Of a DNA stretch of 64,000 nucleotides, positions 17,336 through 26,968 are shown in pieces. The position numbers were made by a program, and so were the translations under genes. The number at the start of each line of letters is the position of its first letter. The stretch's first letter is position 1. A model generated the notes under the pieces. That model had not been told where the DNA came from. It searched no databases and saw only the letters and a list, made by a program, of their open reading frames with translations. The stretch is taken from NCBI RefSeq assembly GCF_000225505.1, contig NZ_BACI01000056.1:124001-188000 (forward strand). The letters are read 5' to 3'. Source of the stretch: Gordonia alkanivorans NBRC 16433 (lineage in GTDB: Bacteria > Actinomycetota > Actinomycetes > Mycobacteriales > Mycobacteriaceae).

Positions 17336-18895
17336 TCAGAAGGGCGGAGGTCCGTCCATGTGCTGACGCCTCTCACGTTCCCGCTGGTTGCGGGCACGTT
17401 CGGCCCGCCGGCGTGCGTGCTTGTGCGCGAGCCGGTTGCTGGTGGGCGGGGTGTCGTCCCCGGTGATGACCCGTGGTGTCGGTGGGGCTTGGGGTGGCTG
17501 GTCGTAGCGGATACGACGCAGGTTCGGGAAGGAGTCCTCGAGGTTCTCGGCGTCACCGGGAATGACGACGCCTTCCGGGGTGCGGTACTCGGTGACCAGG
17601 TGGCCGTCGTCGTCGCGGTACTGGACGTCGACCCAGTCGCCGAACGTCTTGTGCAGATGCCCGAACCGGCACTTGGCGTTCAAGTTCTCACTCGCCGTCG
17701 CCCCACCCTGGGCGGGATCGGTGTGGTCGTACTCGGTCACGTGGTCCAGATCAGAGTCGAAAGCCGAACACCCGCAGCCCGGTTCGGTGCAATACCCATC
17801 ACGCACCCGCACGAAATCGGCACACGCGGTGGTGGGCCGGTACGGGTCGGCGGCTTGCGCACCCGGGTAGACGATCACGACGTCTTTCGACGGGACGTCC
17901 TCGACAACAACGCGGGCCGGGGGTGTGCGGACCGGGGTGACGGGTGTGATGGTGGAGTCCGACCGTTCGGCGAGATCGCGGACGTGGTCGTCGGAGATGA
18001 CGCCGGCGCCGTCGACCCAACCGATCCCTGGTGCCCCGGCGAGGGTGGCGGCGTCGGTGACGACGTGGATGACGACCTCGGTGCTCACCGACCGGACCAC
18101 CTCGGCGGGGTCGGGGATCTCGGCGTCACAATCCTCACGCTGGCATTGGCAGTCGAAGACGGTGCCGGTCAGCAGCGCGAACATGGCATCGGAGTTGCGC
18201 TGGTTACGGTTCCGGCCGTCGTGGGCGCAGACGGTGTCGGCCAACGCTTTCACCGCTTGTGCCGCGATGCGAATGTTCTCCGCGGCCATCACGCCGGTGA
18301 TCTCACCGGTGCCGTCGGTGAAGTTCTCGGTCCACATACCGCGCTTGTCCAACGCTTCACGACGCCGCTCCCGCACCGCGTCAGGATCGTGACGGAAGAC
18401 GAGGCGGTCGACCATGTCACGCAGCTTCGGTGTGGTCCAGGCGCCCTTCCTGGTGCGCAGGATGGTTTCGATCTCGGTATCGAGGTCCGCGATGGCCGCG
18501 GCGTCGGAGATGAGGTCGGTGCGGGAGATGACCGTCTGGATCAACTGCCGCGACAGGATGCCGTCGCGCAGGGTGGTCAGCACTTTCGGTAACCGGTCCC
18601 GCAGGGCGAGCGCTTCACCGACCCACTGATCAGCCTGGTAGCGGGTGATGGCGGCTTCGCGGCAGACCCGGGTCACCATCTCGGTGTAGCGGTCGATGAA
18701 GAACCCGCCCTGAGTGTTGACCACGAGCTGGTCGTAGACGGTGACGATCGACTCATACCGGCACCATGCCAGATAAGCCTCACCATGGCGGATCGAACCG
18801 AACCGTTCCATATGGGTTGCGGTGTCAGACAATTCGGGGTGGGCAGGATCGACCCCGGCGAGGAACCCGCCCGGAAGATCGATCCACTTGCTCAC
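17336..18895 (-). CDS. DUF222 / HNH endonuclease-signature protein (13E12 family)
   Basis: A 519-residue protein of the 13E12 repeat family common in Mycobacteriales and often associated with mobile or repeated DNA. Seen: an N-terminal helical DUF222 region (about residues 30-330) and a C-terminal HNH module: CTEPGCGCSAFDSDLDH, then the HNH-type histidines in DHTDPAQGG and NLNAKCRFGHLHKT. The last 60 residues are basic and Arg-rich. GTG 18895 was chosen because GGGGGCA stands just upstream; a TTG at 18922 is the only longer start. Whether the nuclease is active is unknown. It sits between two broken genes, which suggests a tolerant or recently rearranged site. Confidence 0.9.
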   Translation of the reverse strand: MSKWIDLPGGFLAGVDPAHPELSDTATHMERFGSIRHGEAYLAWCRYESIVTVYDQLVVNTQGGFFIDRYTEMVTRVCREAAITRYQADQWVGEALALRDRLPKVLTTLRDGILSRQLIQTVISRTDLISDAAAIADLDTEIETILRTRKGAWTTPKLRDMVDRLVFRHDPDAVRERRREALDKRGMWTENFTDGTGEITGVMAAENIRIAAQAVKALADTVCAHDGRNRNQRNSDAMFALLTGTVFDCQCQREDCDAEIPDPAEVVRSVSTEVVIHVVTDAATLAGAPGIGWVDGAGVISDDHVRDLAERSDSTITPVTPVRTPPARVVVEDVPSKDVVIVYPGAQAADPYRPTTACADFVRVRDGYCTEPGCGCSAFDSDLDHVTEYDHTDPAQGGATASENLNAKCRFGHLHKTFGDWVDVQYRDDDGHLVTEYRTPEGVVIPGDAENLEDSFPNLRRIRYDQPPQAPPTPRVITGDDTPPTSNRLAHKHARRRAERARNQRERERRQHMDGPPPF

Positions 18896-18952
18896 GCTGC
18901 CCCCACAACGTCTACAGCCCAACCTGGATGGCTGAATCTGTTACCAACCAAT

Positions 18953-21304
18953 CTAGATCAACCCACCGACAAACGCGGATCCTCCTCCACAAGGTCCCGG
19001 TAACCAACACGTTGTGCGCCAGTCGGTTCCATCGACCTCAGTCGGTACCTGCCAGGCGTCGAGCGCATCACGAAGCGCTGCCCGCGAGGTGACTCCGAGT
19101 TTGGGAACACCCGATACAGATGCGACGAGACGGTGCGTGGCGACAGAAACAACCGCTCGGCGATCTGCGGGTTCGACAGACCCGACGCCGCAAGTCTCGC
19201 GACCTCGAGTTCCTGCGGGGTGAGTTCCGACCCCGACTGCGCACGACTCATCCCCGTGGCCCGCAGCTCGGTGTTCGCACGGTTCTCCCATGTACGCGCT
19301 CCGATGTCGGCGAACAACTTTCGCGCAGCGTCCAACTGCCGTCGAGCATCACGCGCCCGACCCTGACGACGAAGAACTTCACCGTATGCGAGGTGCACTC
19401 GACCGACCTCGAAGGGCCACTGTTCGAGGCCCGGGATCGTCAGTGTCTCCTCGTGTATCCGTACGACCTCGTCGGGTTCTGACGCCATCGCGATACACAA
19501 CCCGGAGATGAGAGCCAACCGCGACGAGATGTGTTCGAGGCCGGCCGAGCGGAAGGCTTCGGCGTGGGCACGGGCCTCGTCGATCCGCCCGGTGCGCACT
19601 GCGGCCTCGATGAGATCCGGTGCAGCCCAGACTGCCTCGGGGTTGAACCGGGCGACCTCGCCAGGCGCACACACTTCGACCGCGTGGCGGTAAGCCGTCT
19701 CGAAGTCGGCGACTCCGAGCGCTCCTCTGGCCCTCGCGAAGTGGGCGCACTTCACGAGCCGCTGCACTCGGCGCGGACCGGACCAGTCCCAGATCCGCTC
19801 GCAGTGTTCGATGGACTCGTCGAGGTCGCCGCGCTCCGCGGCAGCCATCGCCGCGGCATAGTGGCCCACCTGGGCCCACAGCGGGTACCCGGTCTTCTCG
19901 GACAGTTCGACGAGCTCCGCTGCGGCGTCTGACGCCGCCGAGAACCGCGCAGCGTAGAGATCGTCGAGGGCCAGGTAGATGAGGCCGGGCATGCTCGAAC
20001 CGACCGCTCCGCCGTCGCGGACGACCCGCGTGACGGACTCCCGACATTCGGGTAGGCGATCGACGTAGGAGGCGACCAGCGCGGTGCGGATCACGATGTC
20101 GGTGTCGGTCTGATCGTGCAGACGGTCGATCGCCTCGTCGAGGCGCCGCAACTCCTCACGGTCCATCGAGCCGAGGTCGTGGTGGACCCGGGCCAGCGTG
20201 GCTGCGGACGCCGGCGACGGGTCGGGGAACCGCGCGACGAGGTCCATCAACGGCTGCCAGTACTCACGGCCGCCGAGATAGTCCGCTGCGAGGGTGAGAG
20301 TGAAGAGAGCGTCTTCGACGTCGCCGGTGCGCGGACCGTCGACGGACGTCGCGGCCTCGAGAGCCGGCATCAACATGGTGTACGCGGTGTCTCCGTCACC
20401 CTCGGTGACGAGGACGAGAAGCGCAGCCGCCGCAGTGGCTCCGATCGGTTGACCTCCGGGAATCCCCTTGAGCGCGTGCAACAGTTCATGAGACGTGTCG
20501 AGTTCACCGGCGATCCAGGCGGCGACATAGGCGGCCTGCGACAACCGCCGCCTCCCCTTTTCGGCCTCCGGGCTCAGCTCCGCCGCCCGTCGCAACATCG
20601 CGACCGCCCCGCCGGGATCGCCTCGGCGCAAGCTGGTCTGGGCCGCCACCTCGACCACTGAGGCAACTGACTCGTCAGGCGTGGTCGTCGACTTCGCCAA
20701 GTGGACACCACGACGGTCGGGCTGGTTGACCAGCACGTCCGCGAGCCGTCGGTGCGCCGCGCGCCGCTGCTCCGCGGTGGAACCGTCGACCACCGCCGAC
20801 CTGACCAGCGGATGCCGGAACCGAATGATGTGGTCATCCTCCGCGACGACCACCAGGTGATCACGTTCGGCCGGGGCCAGATCGTCGAATCCTGCTGGCG
20901 CACCAGCTGATTGGAGGATCATGACATCGCCGGAGCCCTCGAGGGCGGCCAACAGGAGCAGGTCGCGGGTCCGCTCGGGTAGTCGACCGATCCGAGCGCT
21001 GAAGAGCGCGCTGACATCTCGGGCCGGTCCGCCCACCCAGCCGGCGCGGTCACCTGATGCGCCCGTGGTTCCCGCGAACTCGAGCAGAGCCAGCGGATTG
21101 CCCTGAGCGTCGTCGGCCACGGAGGACAGAACTCGTCGGGGAAGATGAGCGAAACGACGGCAACGCGGTCTTGCCGACCCCGGGATCGCCGGTGAGCAGC
21201 AATGCGGCGCCATCGTTCCGGGCGCTGTCGAGAAAAGCTCGGAGCGCGGCGAGTTCGGCGTCCCGCCCGACCAGCCCCGCTCGCGCATCGCTCGTGGCTG
21301 CCAT
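18953..21304 (-). pseudogene. LuxR-type LAL regulator broken by deletion and frameshift
   Basis: Remains of a large ATP-binding LuxR (LAL/MalT-like) regulator, normally about 900 residues. From ATG 21304 one frame reads AGLVGRDAELAALRAFL and the Walker A GDPGVGKTAL. Near 21152-21164 it breaks, and the protein resumes in another frame at AHLPRRVLSSVADDAQGNPL; the rest of the ATPase domain, including Walker B, is missing (roughly 170 residues). That frame continues through the helical repeat region to the LuxR helix-turn-helix (LTPQELEVARLAASGLSNPQ, LSPRTVSSHLYRVFP). There a second shift occurs at about 19100-19108, and KLGVTSRAALRDALDAWQV continues in the first frame to the stop at 18953. One base restores the second site; the first needs missing sequence. 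Non-functional as read. Confidence 0.85.
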
Positions 21305-21360
21305 TCCCCGACCTGTTCCCGTCCTGCCCGAAGCCACGTGCTGCCCACTGTCCAGATCGC

Positions 21361-22299
21361 CTAGTGGGGTCGGCCCAGCTCCCGCGGCGGATGCCCGTAC
21401 CCGCGAGGCGCATTTGTGGCGTCGGCCGTCTCGACGGCGGTGACGGCACCCGACGACGCGAGCACCACTCCCCCGCCGACGGCGGCGACGAAGGCGACGA
21501 TCGCGGCCGGTCCCCAGCCCGCGCGCGTGACGTCACCGAGGAAGGCGATGCCCACCGCGCCCGGGAGAACCGTCTGCCCGACGACGAGTGCTGCCGCGGC
21601 ACCGTTCACCGATCCGGTCTGGAGTGCCACGGTGAACAGGTAGAAGCCGCCGATCCCGCTGAGCAGCAACGCATACAGAGCCGGGTCGGTGAACAGCACG
21701 GTGAGGTCGAGGGGGTCCAGGCCGTCGAGGATGCGGGACGCCACCGCCATCACACCGAACACGGCGCCGGCGATGAGACCGGTGACAGTGGCGATGTGAG
21801 TCTTCAAGCGCCGCATCACGATCAGGCCGAGCAAGATCAGCGCGGGACCGGCGACCAGGACGGCCCACCGCATCCACGCAGTGTGGTCCCCGCCCTCGCG
21901 ACCGGCCGACACCGCCAGCAGGATCAGCGACGCCACGACCACCGCACCGGCGATCCAATCACGCATCGTGAGGCCGACTTTCAGCACGACCATGGCGAGG
22001 AGCGCCGTGGCGACCAACCGGGCCGAGATGATGGTCTGCGACAGGAACAGCGGGATCAGACGGGCCGACGCGATCGTCGCGATGAACCCGATGATGTCGA
22101 ACACGAACCCGACCAGGAACGGCACCGTCAGCATCGTCAGCGCGGTGGACTTCAACGACGGGTGGGCCGCCGCGGATCGTCGACGCTCCTCACGGATGGC
22201 GGCGCGCTGCGAGACCTGCTCGGCGCCCAGCGCCTGGAGAACGGCCGCGGCGGCAAACGCCAGCGCACCGATCACCGCGATGACGATCCCGCTGGTCAT
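21361..22299 (-). CDS. DMT-like integral membrane protein, copy 2
   Basis: A 312-residue polytopic membrane protein with about ten hydrophobic segments, paralogous to the 15047-15925 product. It has the same ILDGLDP, LFTDPALYA, GGFYLFTVALQ, ALVVGQTVLPG and GWGPAA segments, plus an extra basic loop after helix 1 (REERRRSAAAHPSL) and a hydrophilic tail. EamA/DMT-type exporter by topology; substrate unknown. It ends 57 bases past the start of the LAL pseudogene and begins 14 bases after the serS stop, so it may be co-transcribed with serS. Confidence 0.85.
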   Translation of the reverse strand: MTSGIVIAVIGALAFAAAAVLQALGAEQVSQRAAIREERRRSAAAHPSLKSTALTMLTVPFLVGFVFDIIGFIATIASARLIPLFLSQTIISARLVATALLAMVVLKVGLTMRDWIAGAVVVASLILLAVSAGREGGDHTAWMRWAVLVAGPALILLGLIVMRRLKTHIATVTGLIAGAVFGVMAVASRILDGLDPLDLTVLFTDPALYALLLSGIGGFYLFTVALQTGSVNGAAAALVVGQTVLPGAVGIAFLGDVTRAGWGPAAIVAFVAAVGGGVVLASSGAVTAVETADATNAPRGYGHPPRELGRPH

Positions 22300-22313
22300 G
22301 ACCCAGGCTCAGA

Positions 22314-23573
22314 TCAACGAGGCGTGAGGACGTCGGTGCCGACGAACTTCGCAAGCTCGGGCGGCAGTTTCACCGAACCGTCGGGCTGCTGGTGGTTCTC
22401 GAGGATGGCCACCAGCCAGCGGGTGGTCGCGAGTGTGCCGTTGAGCGTCGCCGCGGTCTGCGGCTTCCCGTTCTCGTCGCGGTAGCGGATCGAGAGACGG
22501 CGGGCCTGGAACGTCGTGCAGTTCGACGTCGACGTGAGCTCGCGGTAGGCGTTCTGGGTGGGAACCCAAGCCTCGCAGTCGAACTTGCGCGACGCCGACG
22601 AACCGAGGTCGCCACCCGCGACGTCGATGACACGGTAGGGCACGTCGATCGCGGCCAGCATGTCCTTCTCCCAGCCCAGCAGACGCTGGTGCTCGGCCTC
22701 GGCGTCCTCGGGCCTGCAGTAGATGAAGCCCTCGACCTTGTCGAACTGGTGCACGCGGATGATGCCGCGGGTGTCCTTGCCGTAGCTGCCGGCCTCCCGG
22801 CGGAAGCAGGTCGACCAGCCGGCGTACCGCTTCGGGCCGTCGGACAGGTCCAGGATCTCGTCCATGTGGTAGCCGGCGAGCGGCACCTCCGAGGTGCCGA
22901 CCAGGTACAGGTCGTCGTCCTTGTCGAGGTGGTAAACCTCGTCGGCGTGGGCGCCGAGGAAGCCGGTGCCCTCCATGACCTCCGGACGCACCAGGACGGG
23001 CGGGACCATCAGCGTGAAGCCGTTGGCGGCAGCCTTCTGCGCGGCCATGTTGAGCAGGCCGAGCTGCAGGAAGGCGCCCTGCCCGGTGAGGAAGTAGAAC
23101 CGCGAACCCGACACCTTGGCGCCGCGCTCCATGTCGAGCAGACCGAGCGACTCGCCCAGTTCGAGATGATCCTTCGGGTTCTCGATCTCGCGGGGCTCTC
23201 CGACGTGCTCGAGGACGATGTAGTCGTCCTCGCCACCCGCGGGGGCCTCCGGCGCGACGATGTTGGAGATCGCGCGGTGGGCCTTCGCGGCGGCCTCATC
23301 GGCCTCGGACTGACGCGCGACGGCAGCCTTGACCTGCTCGGCGAGCTCCTTGCCCTTGGCGAGCAGCGCCTGCTTCTCGTCGCCCTGCGCCTTGCCGACC
23401 TGTTTTCCGAGAGCCTTCTGCTCGGAGCGCAACGTGTCGGCGTCGACGATGGCCGCACGACGGGCCGCATCGGCATCGAGCAGGGCATCCACCAGGCCGG
23501 GGTCCTCGCCGCGAGTGCGCTGCGAAGTACGGACCAGATCCGGGTCGTCACGAACAATCTTCAGGTCGATCAC
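22314..23573 (-). CDS. serS: seryl-tRNA synthetase
   Basis: A 419-residue class II aminoacyl-tRNA synthetase that charges tRNA-Ser. Seen: the N-terminal tRNA-binding coiled-coil arm (about residues 30-105, rich in A, E, K), the dimer strand with [18 protein letters not shown] (motif 1), [22 protein letters not shown] (motif 2 region) and [18 protein letters not shown] (motif 3). Full length for the family. GTG 23573 gives the conserved [15 protein letters not shown]-terminus; a longer reading adds an unconserved leader. Position matches M. tuberculosis Rv3834c. Confidence 0.97.
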   Translation of the reverse strand: MIDLKIVRDDPDLVRTSQRTRGEDPGLVDALLDADAARRAAIVDADTLRSEQKALGKQVGKAQGDEKQALLAKGKELAEQVKAAVARQSEADEAAAKAHRAISNIVAPEAPAGGEDDYIVLEHVGEPREIENPKDHLELGESLGLLDMERGAKVSGSRFYFLTGQGAFLQLGLLNMAAQKAAANGFTLMVPPVLVRPEVMEGTGFLGAHADEVYHLDKDDDLYLVGTSEVPLAGYHMDEILDLSDGPKRYAGWSTCFRREAGSYGKDTRGIIRVHQFDKVEGFIYCRPEDAEAEHQRLLGWEKDMLAAIDVPYRVIDVAGGDLGSSASRKFDCEAWVPTQNAYRELTSTSNCTTFQARRLSIRYRDENGKPQTAATLNGTLATTRWLVAILENHQQPDGSVKLPPELAKFVGTDVLTPR

Positions 23574-23648
23574 GCCTTCAAACCCTACTTGAGCGCGCGA
23601 TGCGAACCCGATCACGCCACCGAAGTGAAACCCGGGCCCGCCCGCAGG

Positions 23649-24065
23649 TCAGCTCCAGAGCGCCCGGAGATCGTCGCGGCCGAACATCGCGGCGGCGTCG
23701 GCGGCCGACGGGGTGCCTCCGTGCGGATCGGCCCCGGCGTCGACGAGCAGCCGGACCACGTCGTCGAATCCCTTGAACACCGCGCCGGCCAGCGGGGTCT
23801 GTCCGCGGTCGTTGGCGAGGTCGGGATCGGCGCCGCGGGACAGCAGCACCGAGACCGCCGACGCGCGGCCGTGATAGGCGGCGAGCATCAGCAGCGAGTC
23901 GCCGGACTGGTTGCGCAGGTTCACCGGCACCCCGGCATCGACGTAGCCGCTCAGCGTGGCGGCGTCGCCGGAGCGGGCCATCTCGAACAGGCGCGTGGCC
24001 AGTTCGACCACCTCGGCGTCCGGTATCGCGTCCGGACCGGGCACGGGAGAGGAATCGGCGGGCAT
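23649..24065 (-). CDS. ankyrin-repeat protein
   Basis: A 138-residue cytosolic protein made of about three ankyrin repeats: PVNLRNQSGDSLLMLAAYHG, PDLANDRGQTPLAGAVFKG and a third after GADPHGGTPSAAD. Small ankyrin proteins of this type act as protein-binding adaptors; a partner is not evident. Start ATG 24065. It lies upstream of serS on the same strand (75-base gap) and is divergent from the Rv3835-like gene, with 96 bases between the two starts. Confidence 0.88.
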   Translation of the reverse strand: MPADSSPVPGPDAIPDAEVVELATRLFEMARSGDAATLSGYVDAGVPVNLRNQSGDSLLMLAAYHGRASAVSVLLSRGADPDLANDRGQTPLAGAVFKGFDDVVRLLVDAGADPHGGTPSAADAAAMFGRDDLRALWS

Positions 24066-24161
24066 TCCCGCGAGTGTAGGCAGCTCTCGCCGCAGTGGCT
24101 GGTGCCCGCATCGACTGATGCGGGTGTGCCCAGCCGGATCGACCAGGCATGATGGATCCCG

Positions 24162-25352
24162 ATGAACGAGCCCGACCCTGATCGCGACAAGCCCGACCAC
24201 GACGCGCACGACGCCATCGACGACGATTTCACCGCCGTCGACCCGGTCGCACCGTACGACGAGCCGGTCAATGCCGTCGGCCGGCCCCCACGAAACGCCA
24301 CGCGCAATCCCGTCTTCGTCGTCCTGGCCGCGATCGTCGTCGGCGCACTCGTCGCCGGCGGTATCGCCTTGGCGATGGGCGTCTTCGACGACGCCGGCAG
24401 CGTCGGCGGCAGCAAGGTCGGCGAGGGCGAACGACTCGTCCAGAACGCCTTCACCCAGTCCGTCGCCGGCGACTGCCTGGACTGGCCCGAGGGGAACCCC
24501 GGGCAGCCGACCGCAGTCGAATGCGCGCAGAAGCACCGCTTCGAGGTGGCCGGCGGCATCGACACCTCGCTCATCCCCGGCGTCGAGTTCGGTGAGGACG
24601 CGCTGTGGCCCGGGCCCGAGCGTTTCGCCGCCATCCGCGACGAGCAGTGTCCGGTGATCGTCGACCAGTACCTCGACGGTCGCCTCGATCCGCAGGGCCG
24701 CTTCTCGGTCGGCATGATGTACCCGTCGCAGGCCCAGTGGGACAAGGGCGCCCGGCAGCTGCGCTGCGGGGTCCAGGAAGACGGGGCCAACGGTCAGCCC
24801 GTGCAGTTCTCCGGCCGCGTCGCCGACCAGAACCAGTCGTATGTGTGGCCCGAGGGAACGTGCATCGGCATCGACCCCGAGAACCGCAACCCCACCGGAT
24901 TTCCGGTCAACTGCGCCGAGCCGCACGCCTTCCAGACCACCGGCATCGTCGACCTCGCGGTCCGCTTCGGCGACCGGATGTCGAACAAGCCGTGGCCCGC
25001 GACCGGCGCCCAGAACAACTACCTCGGCTCGATCTGCCCGAAGCAGGCCGAACGATTCGCCGGCGGCGCGGCCGCTCTCGACAAGACGACACTGAACGTG
25101 CAGTGGTCGGTTCTCAGCGAGCCGAGCTGGCTCGCCGGCAGCCGAAAGGTGGTCTGCTACCTCGGGCTGCCCGACAAGCGCGGCGGATTCGCCACCCTCG
25201 TCGGCGACGCCAAGGACGGGGCACTGCTGATCAACGGCAAGGCGCCCGTCCCGCCGCCCGCTGCTCCGCCCGGTCGCGCTCTCCCGACGCCGGTGCCGCT
25301 CCCGCCGGGAATCGCACCGAACCCCGACCAGGCCCCCGCCCCGGCGGGCTGA
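24162..25352 (+). CDS. septum formation family membrane protein (Rv3835-like)
   Basis: A 396-residue protein with an acidic cytoplasmic N-terminus (about 45 residues), one membrane helix (about residues 49-72, FVVLAAIVVGALVAGGIALA) and a large exported domain with paired cysteines in GDCLDW, VECAQKHRFEVAG, CIGI, VNCAEPHAFQ and ICPKQ. These C-x-H-like repeats are typical of the DUF3558/septum-formation-related domains. The C-terminal 45 residues are Pro/Ala-rich. Counterpart of M. tuberculosis Rv3835, annotated as a septum-formation membrane protein. It is followed after four bases by the metallopeptidase gene, as in relatives. Confidence 0.88.
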   Translation: MNEPDPDRDKPDHDAHDAIDDDFTAVDPVAPYDEPVNAVGRPPRNATRNPVFVVLAAIVVGALVAGGIALAMGVFDDAGSVGGSKVGEGERLVQNAFTQSVAGDCLDWPEGNPGQPTAVECAQKHRFEVAGGIDTSLIPGVEFGEDALWPGPERFAAIRDEQCPVIVDQYLDGRLDPQGRFSVGMMYPSQAQWDKGARQLRCGVQEDGANGQPVQFSGRVADQNQSYVWPEGTCIGIDPENRNPTGFPVNCAEPHAFQTTGIVDLAVRFGDRMSNKPWPATGAQNNYLGSICPKQAERFAGGAAALDKTTLNVQWSVLSEPSWLAGSRKVVCYLGLPDKRGGFATLVGDAKDGALLINGKAPVPPPAAPPGRALPTPVPLPPGIAPNPDQAPAPAG

Positions 25353-25356
25353 CCCC

Positions 25357-25707
25357 ATGGCCGTCCCGATGTCCGACGACGAGTTCGACGGGCTGGTCTC
25401 CGACGCACTGGACACCATCCCGTCGGAACTCACCGGCGCGATGAACAACGTGGTCATCCTCGTCGAGCCGTACAACCCCGAGGAGCCCGACATCCTCGGG
25501 CTGTACCAGGGCGTGGCGCTGACCCTGCGCGACCACGACTACGGCGGATTCCTACCGGACACGATCACGATCTACCGGGACCCGATCCTGGCGATGTGCA
25601 ATTCGCGCGACGAGGTGGTGCACGAGGTCGCGGTCACCGTCATGCACGAGATCGCCCACCACTTCGGGATCGACGACGCCTGGCTGCACGCCAACGGCTG
25701 GGGCTAG
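25357..25707 (+). CDS. zincin-like metallopeptidase family protein (Rv3836-like)
   Basis: A 116-residue protein with the zinc-binding HExxH in VMHEIAHHFGIDD near the C-terminus (about residues 91-100) and an N-terminal acidic segment. This is the MtrX/UPF-type minimal metallopeptidase family found beside the septum protein throughout Mycobacteriales. Substrate unknown. No signal peptide, so cytosolic. ATG 25357 comes four bases after the previous stop, so it is translationally linked. Confidence 0.9.
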   Translation: MAVPMSDDEFDGLVSDALDTIPSELTGAMNNVVILVEPYNPEEPDILGLYQGVALTLRDHDYGGFLPDTITIYRDPILAMCNSRDEVVHEVAVTVMHEIAHHFGIDDAWLHANGWG

Positions 25708-25806
25708 GAACCCCGCCGGGACCCCGGCTCAGGTGAGATGTTTCAGCGCGGGCGTATTGCGGAATACCGAGATTCCGATGTCCAGCCCACATCCAGGAGT
25801 TCCGCC

Positions 25807-26307
25807 ATGTCCACCGACGCCATCGTCATCCTGAAGGACGACCACAAAGAGATCCGCAAACTCTTCCGCGACTTCAAGTCCCAGGGCCCGAACGCCACCA
25901 AGACCAAGGGCAAGATCGTCGACAAGATCATCGAGGCCCTCACCGTGCACACCTACATCGAGAACGAGTGCATGTACCCCGAGATCCGTAAGCGCGTACC
26001 CGATCTCGAGGACGACATCCTCGAGTCCTACGAGGAACACCACGTTGCCGACGTCCTCGTCGTCGAGCTCGCCGCGTTGAAGCCGGACTCCGAGCGGTTC
26101 GACGCCAAGACGACCGTGCTGATCGAGAACGTCGAGCACCACATCCAGGAAGAAGAGGACGAGTGGTTCCCGAAGGTGCGGGAGGCCCTCGGCCGCAAGG
26201 ATCTCCAGGAGATCGGCGAAGAGATGCTCCGGCTCAAGGAGAAGGCACCGCGTCGCCCGTCGCAGCCGTCGGCGTTGAAGAAGACGGTCGACGCGATCAT
26301 CAAGTGA
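25807..26307 (+). CDS. hemerythrin HHE-domain protein
   Basis: A 166-residue four-helix-bundle hemerythrin-like protein that binds a di-iron centre and usually senses or handles oxygen or reactive species. Ligand-type residues are in DDHKEIRKLF, HTYIENECMYPEI, EEHH and EHHIQEEEDEWFP. The last 25 residues are basic and disordered. ATG 25807 has AGGAG eight bases upstream. Its TGA is one base from the stop of the convergent phosphatase gene. It is transcribed alone after a 99-base gap. Confidence 0.93.
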   Translation: MSTDAIVILKDDHKEIRKLFRDFKSQGPNATKTKGKIVDKIIEALTVHTYIENECMYPEIRKRVPDLEDDILESYEEHHVADVLVVELAALKPDSERFDAKTTVLIENVEHHIQEEEDEWFPKVREALGRKDLQEIGEEMLRLKEKAPRRPSQPSALKKTVDAIIK

Positions 26308-26308
26308 A

Positions 26309-26968
26309 CTAGCCCATGGGGTCGTCGACCAGCGGCTCGTCGACCCGATCGAACGGTGCGGTCTCGGCGCCCCAGCGGTGGCAGACCCAGATGCCGTCGG
26401 CGTACTCGAGTTCGATCGAGCCGGTGTTGCCGAGGTGCGTCGCCGCGGCGAAGCGGGAGTCGATGCCGGCCAGGCGCGCCGCGATGAGTCGGATCGCCGC
26501 ACCGTGGCTGACCAGGAACACATCACGTGGTTCGGTTCCGGTCAGATACGAGCGTGCGAGGTCGTCGACGGTCGGGATGTAGCGGTCGTAGACCATCGCG
26601 AGCGACTCGCCGCCGGGGATGCGCACATCGAGGTCACCGGCGTGCCACTTCTCCATGACGTCGTGGAAGACGTGGTGGGCCTCGCGGTCGCTGCGGTCCT
26701 CGAGCTCGCCGGCCTGGACCTCGTGCACGCCGTCGACGGCCTCGGTGTGGACGTCCCACACCGAGCCGATCAGTTCGGCGGTCTGCCGGGCGCGCCGGGC
26801 CTCCGAGCTGAACAAGACCGCCTCGCGCTCGGGTCGGTTCTCCAGCCCGAACCGGGCGCCTTGTCGCGCACCGAAATCGGTGAGTGCCGCGCCGGGGAGG
26901 GCGGTGTCGAGCCGGCGCATGACGTTCGCGGTGGTCTCGCCGTGCCGGACGAGATGCAGGCGCGCCAT
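26309..26968 (-). CDS. gpm2: histidine phosphatase family protein (phosphoglycerate mutase-like)
   Basis: A 219-residue histidine phosphatase. Seen: the phosphohistidine motif LVRHGET (residues 6-12), SSEARRARQTAE and the second catalytic His in LVSHGAAIR. Cofactor-independent identity as a true phosphoglycerate mutase is unlikely; family members are mostly phosphatases. Symbol follows the syntenic M. tuberculosis Rv3837c. ATG 26968 overlaps the pheA stop by one base (TGATG), so the two are co-translated. Confidence 0.88.
   Translation of the reverse strand: MARLHLVRHGETTANVMRRLDTALPGAALTDFGARQGARFGLENRPEREAVLFSSEARRARQTAELIGSVWDVHTEAVDGVHEVQAGELEDRSDREAHHVFHDVMEKWHAGDLDVRIPGGESLAMVYDRYIPTVDDLARSYLTGTEPRDVFLVSHGAAIRLIAARLAGIDSRFAAATHLGNTGSIELEYADGIWVCHRWGAETAPFDRVDEPLVDDPMG

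Noticed and set aside
17336-21304. Prophage or integrated plasmid
   Set aside because: No integrase, structural gene, tRNA or direct-repeat boundary was found; only a 13E12-type HNH gene and decayed genes.
22392-24152. Long open frame on + strand, about 586 codons, across serS and the ankyrin gene
   Set aside because: It is antisense to clearly recognised proteins; Arg/Gly/Val/Asp-rich composition is the usual mirror of high-GC coding DNA.
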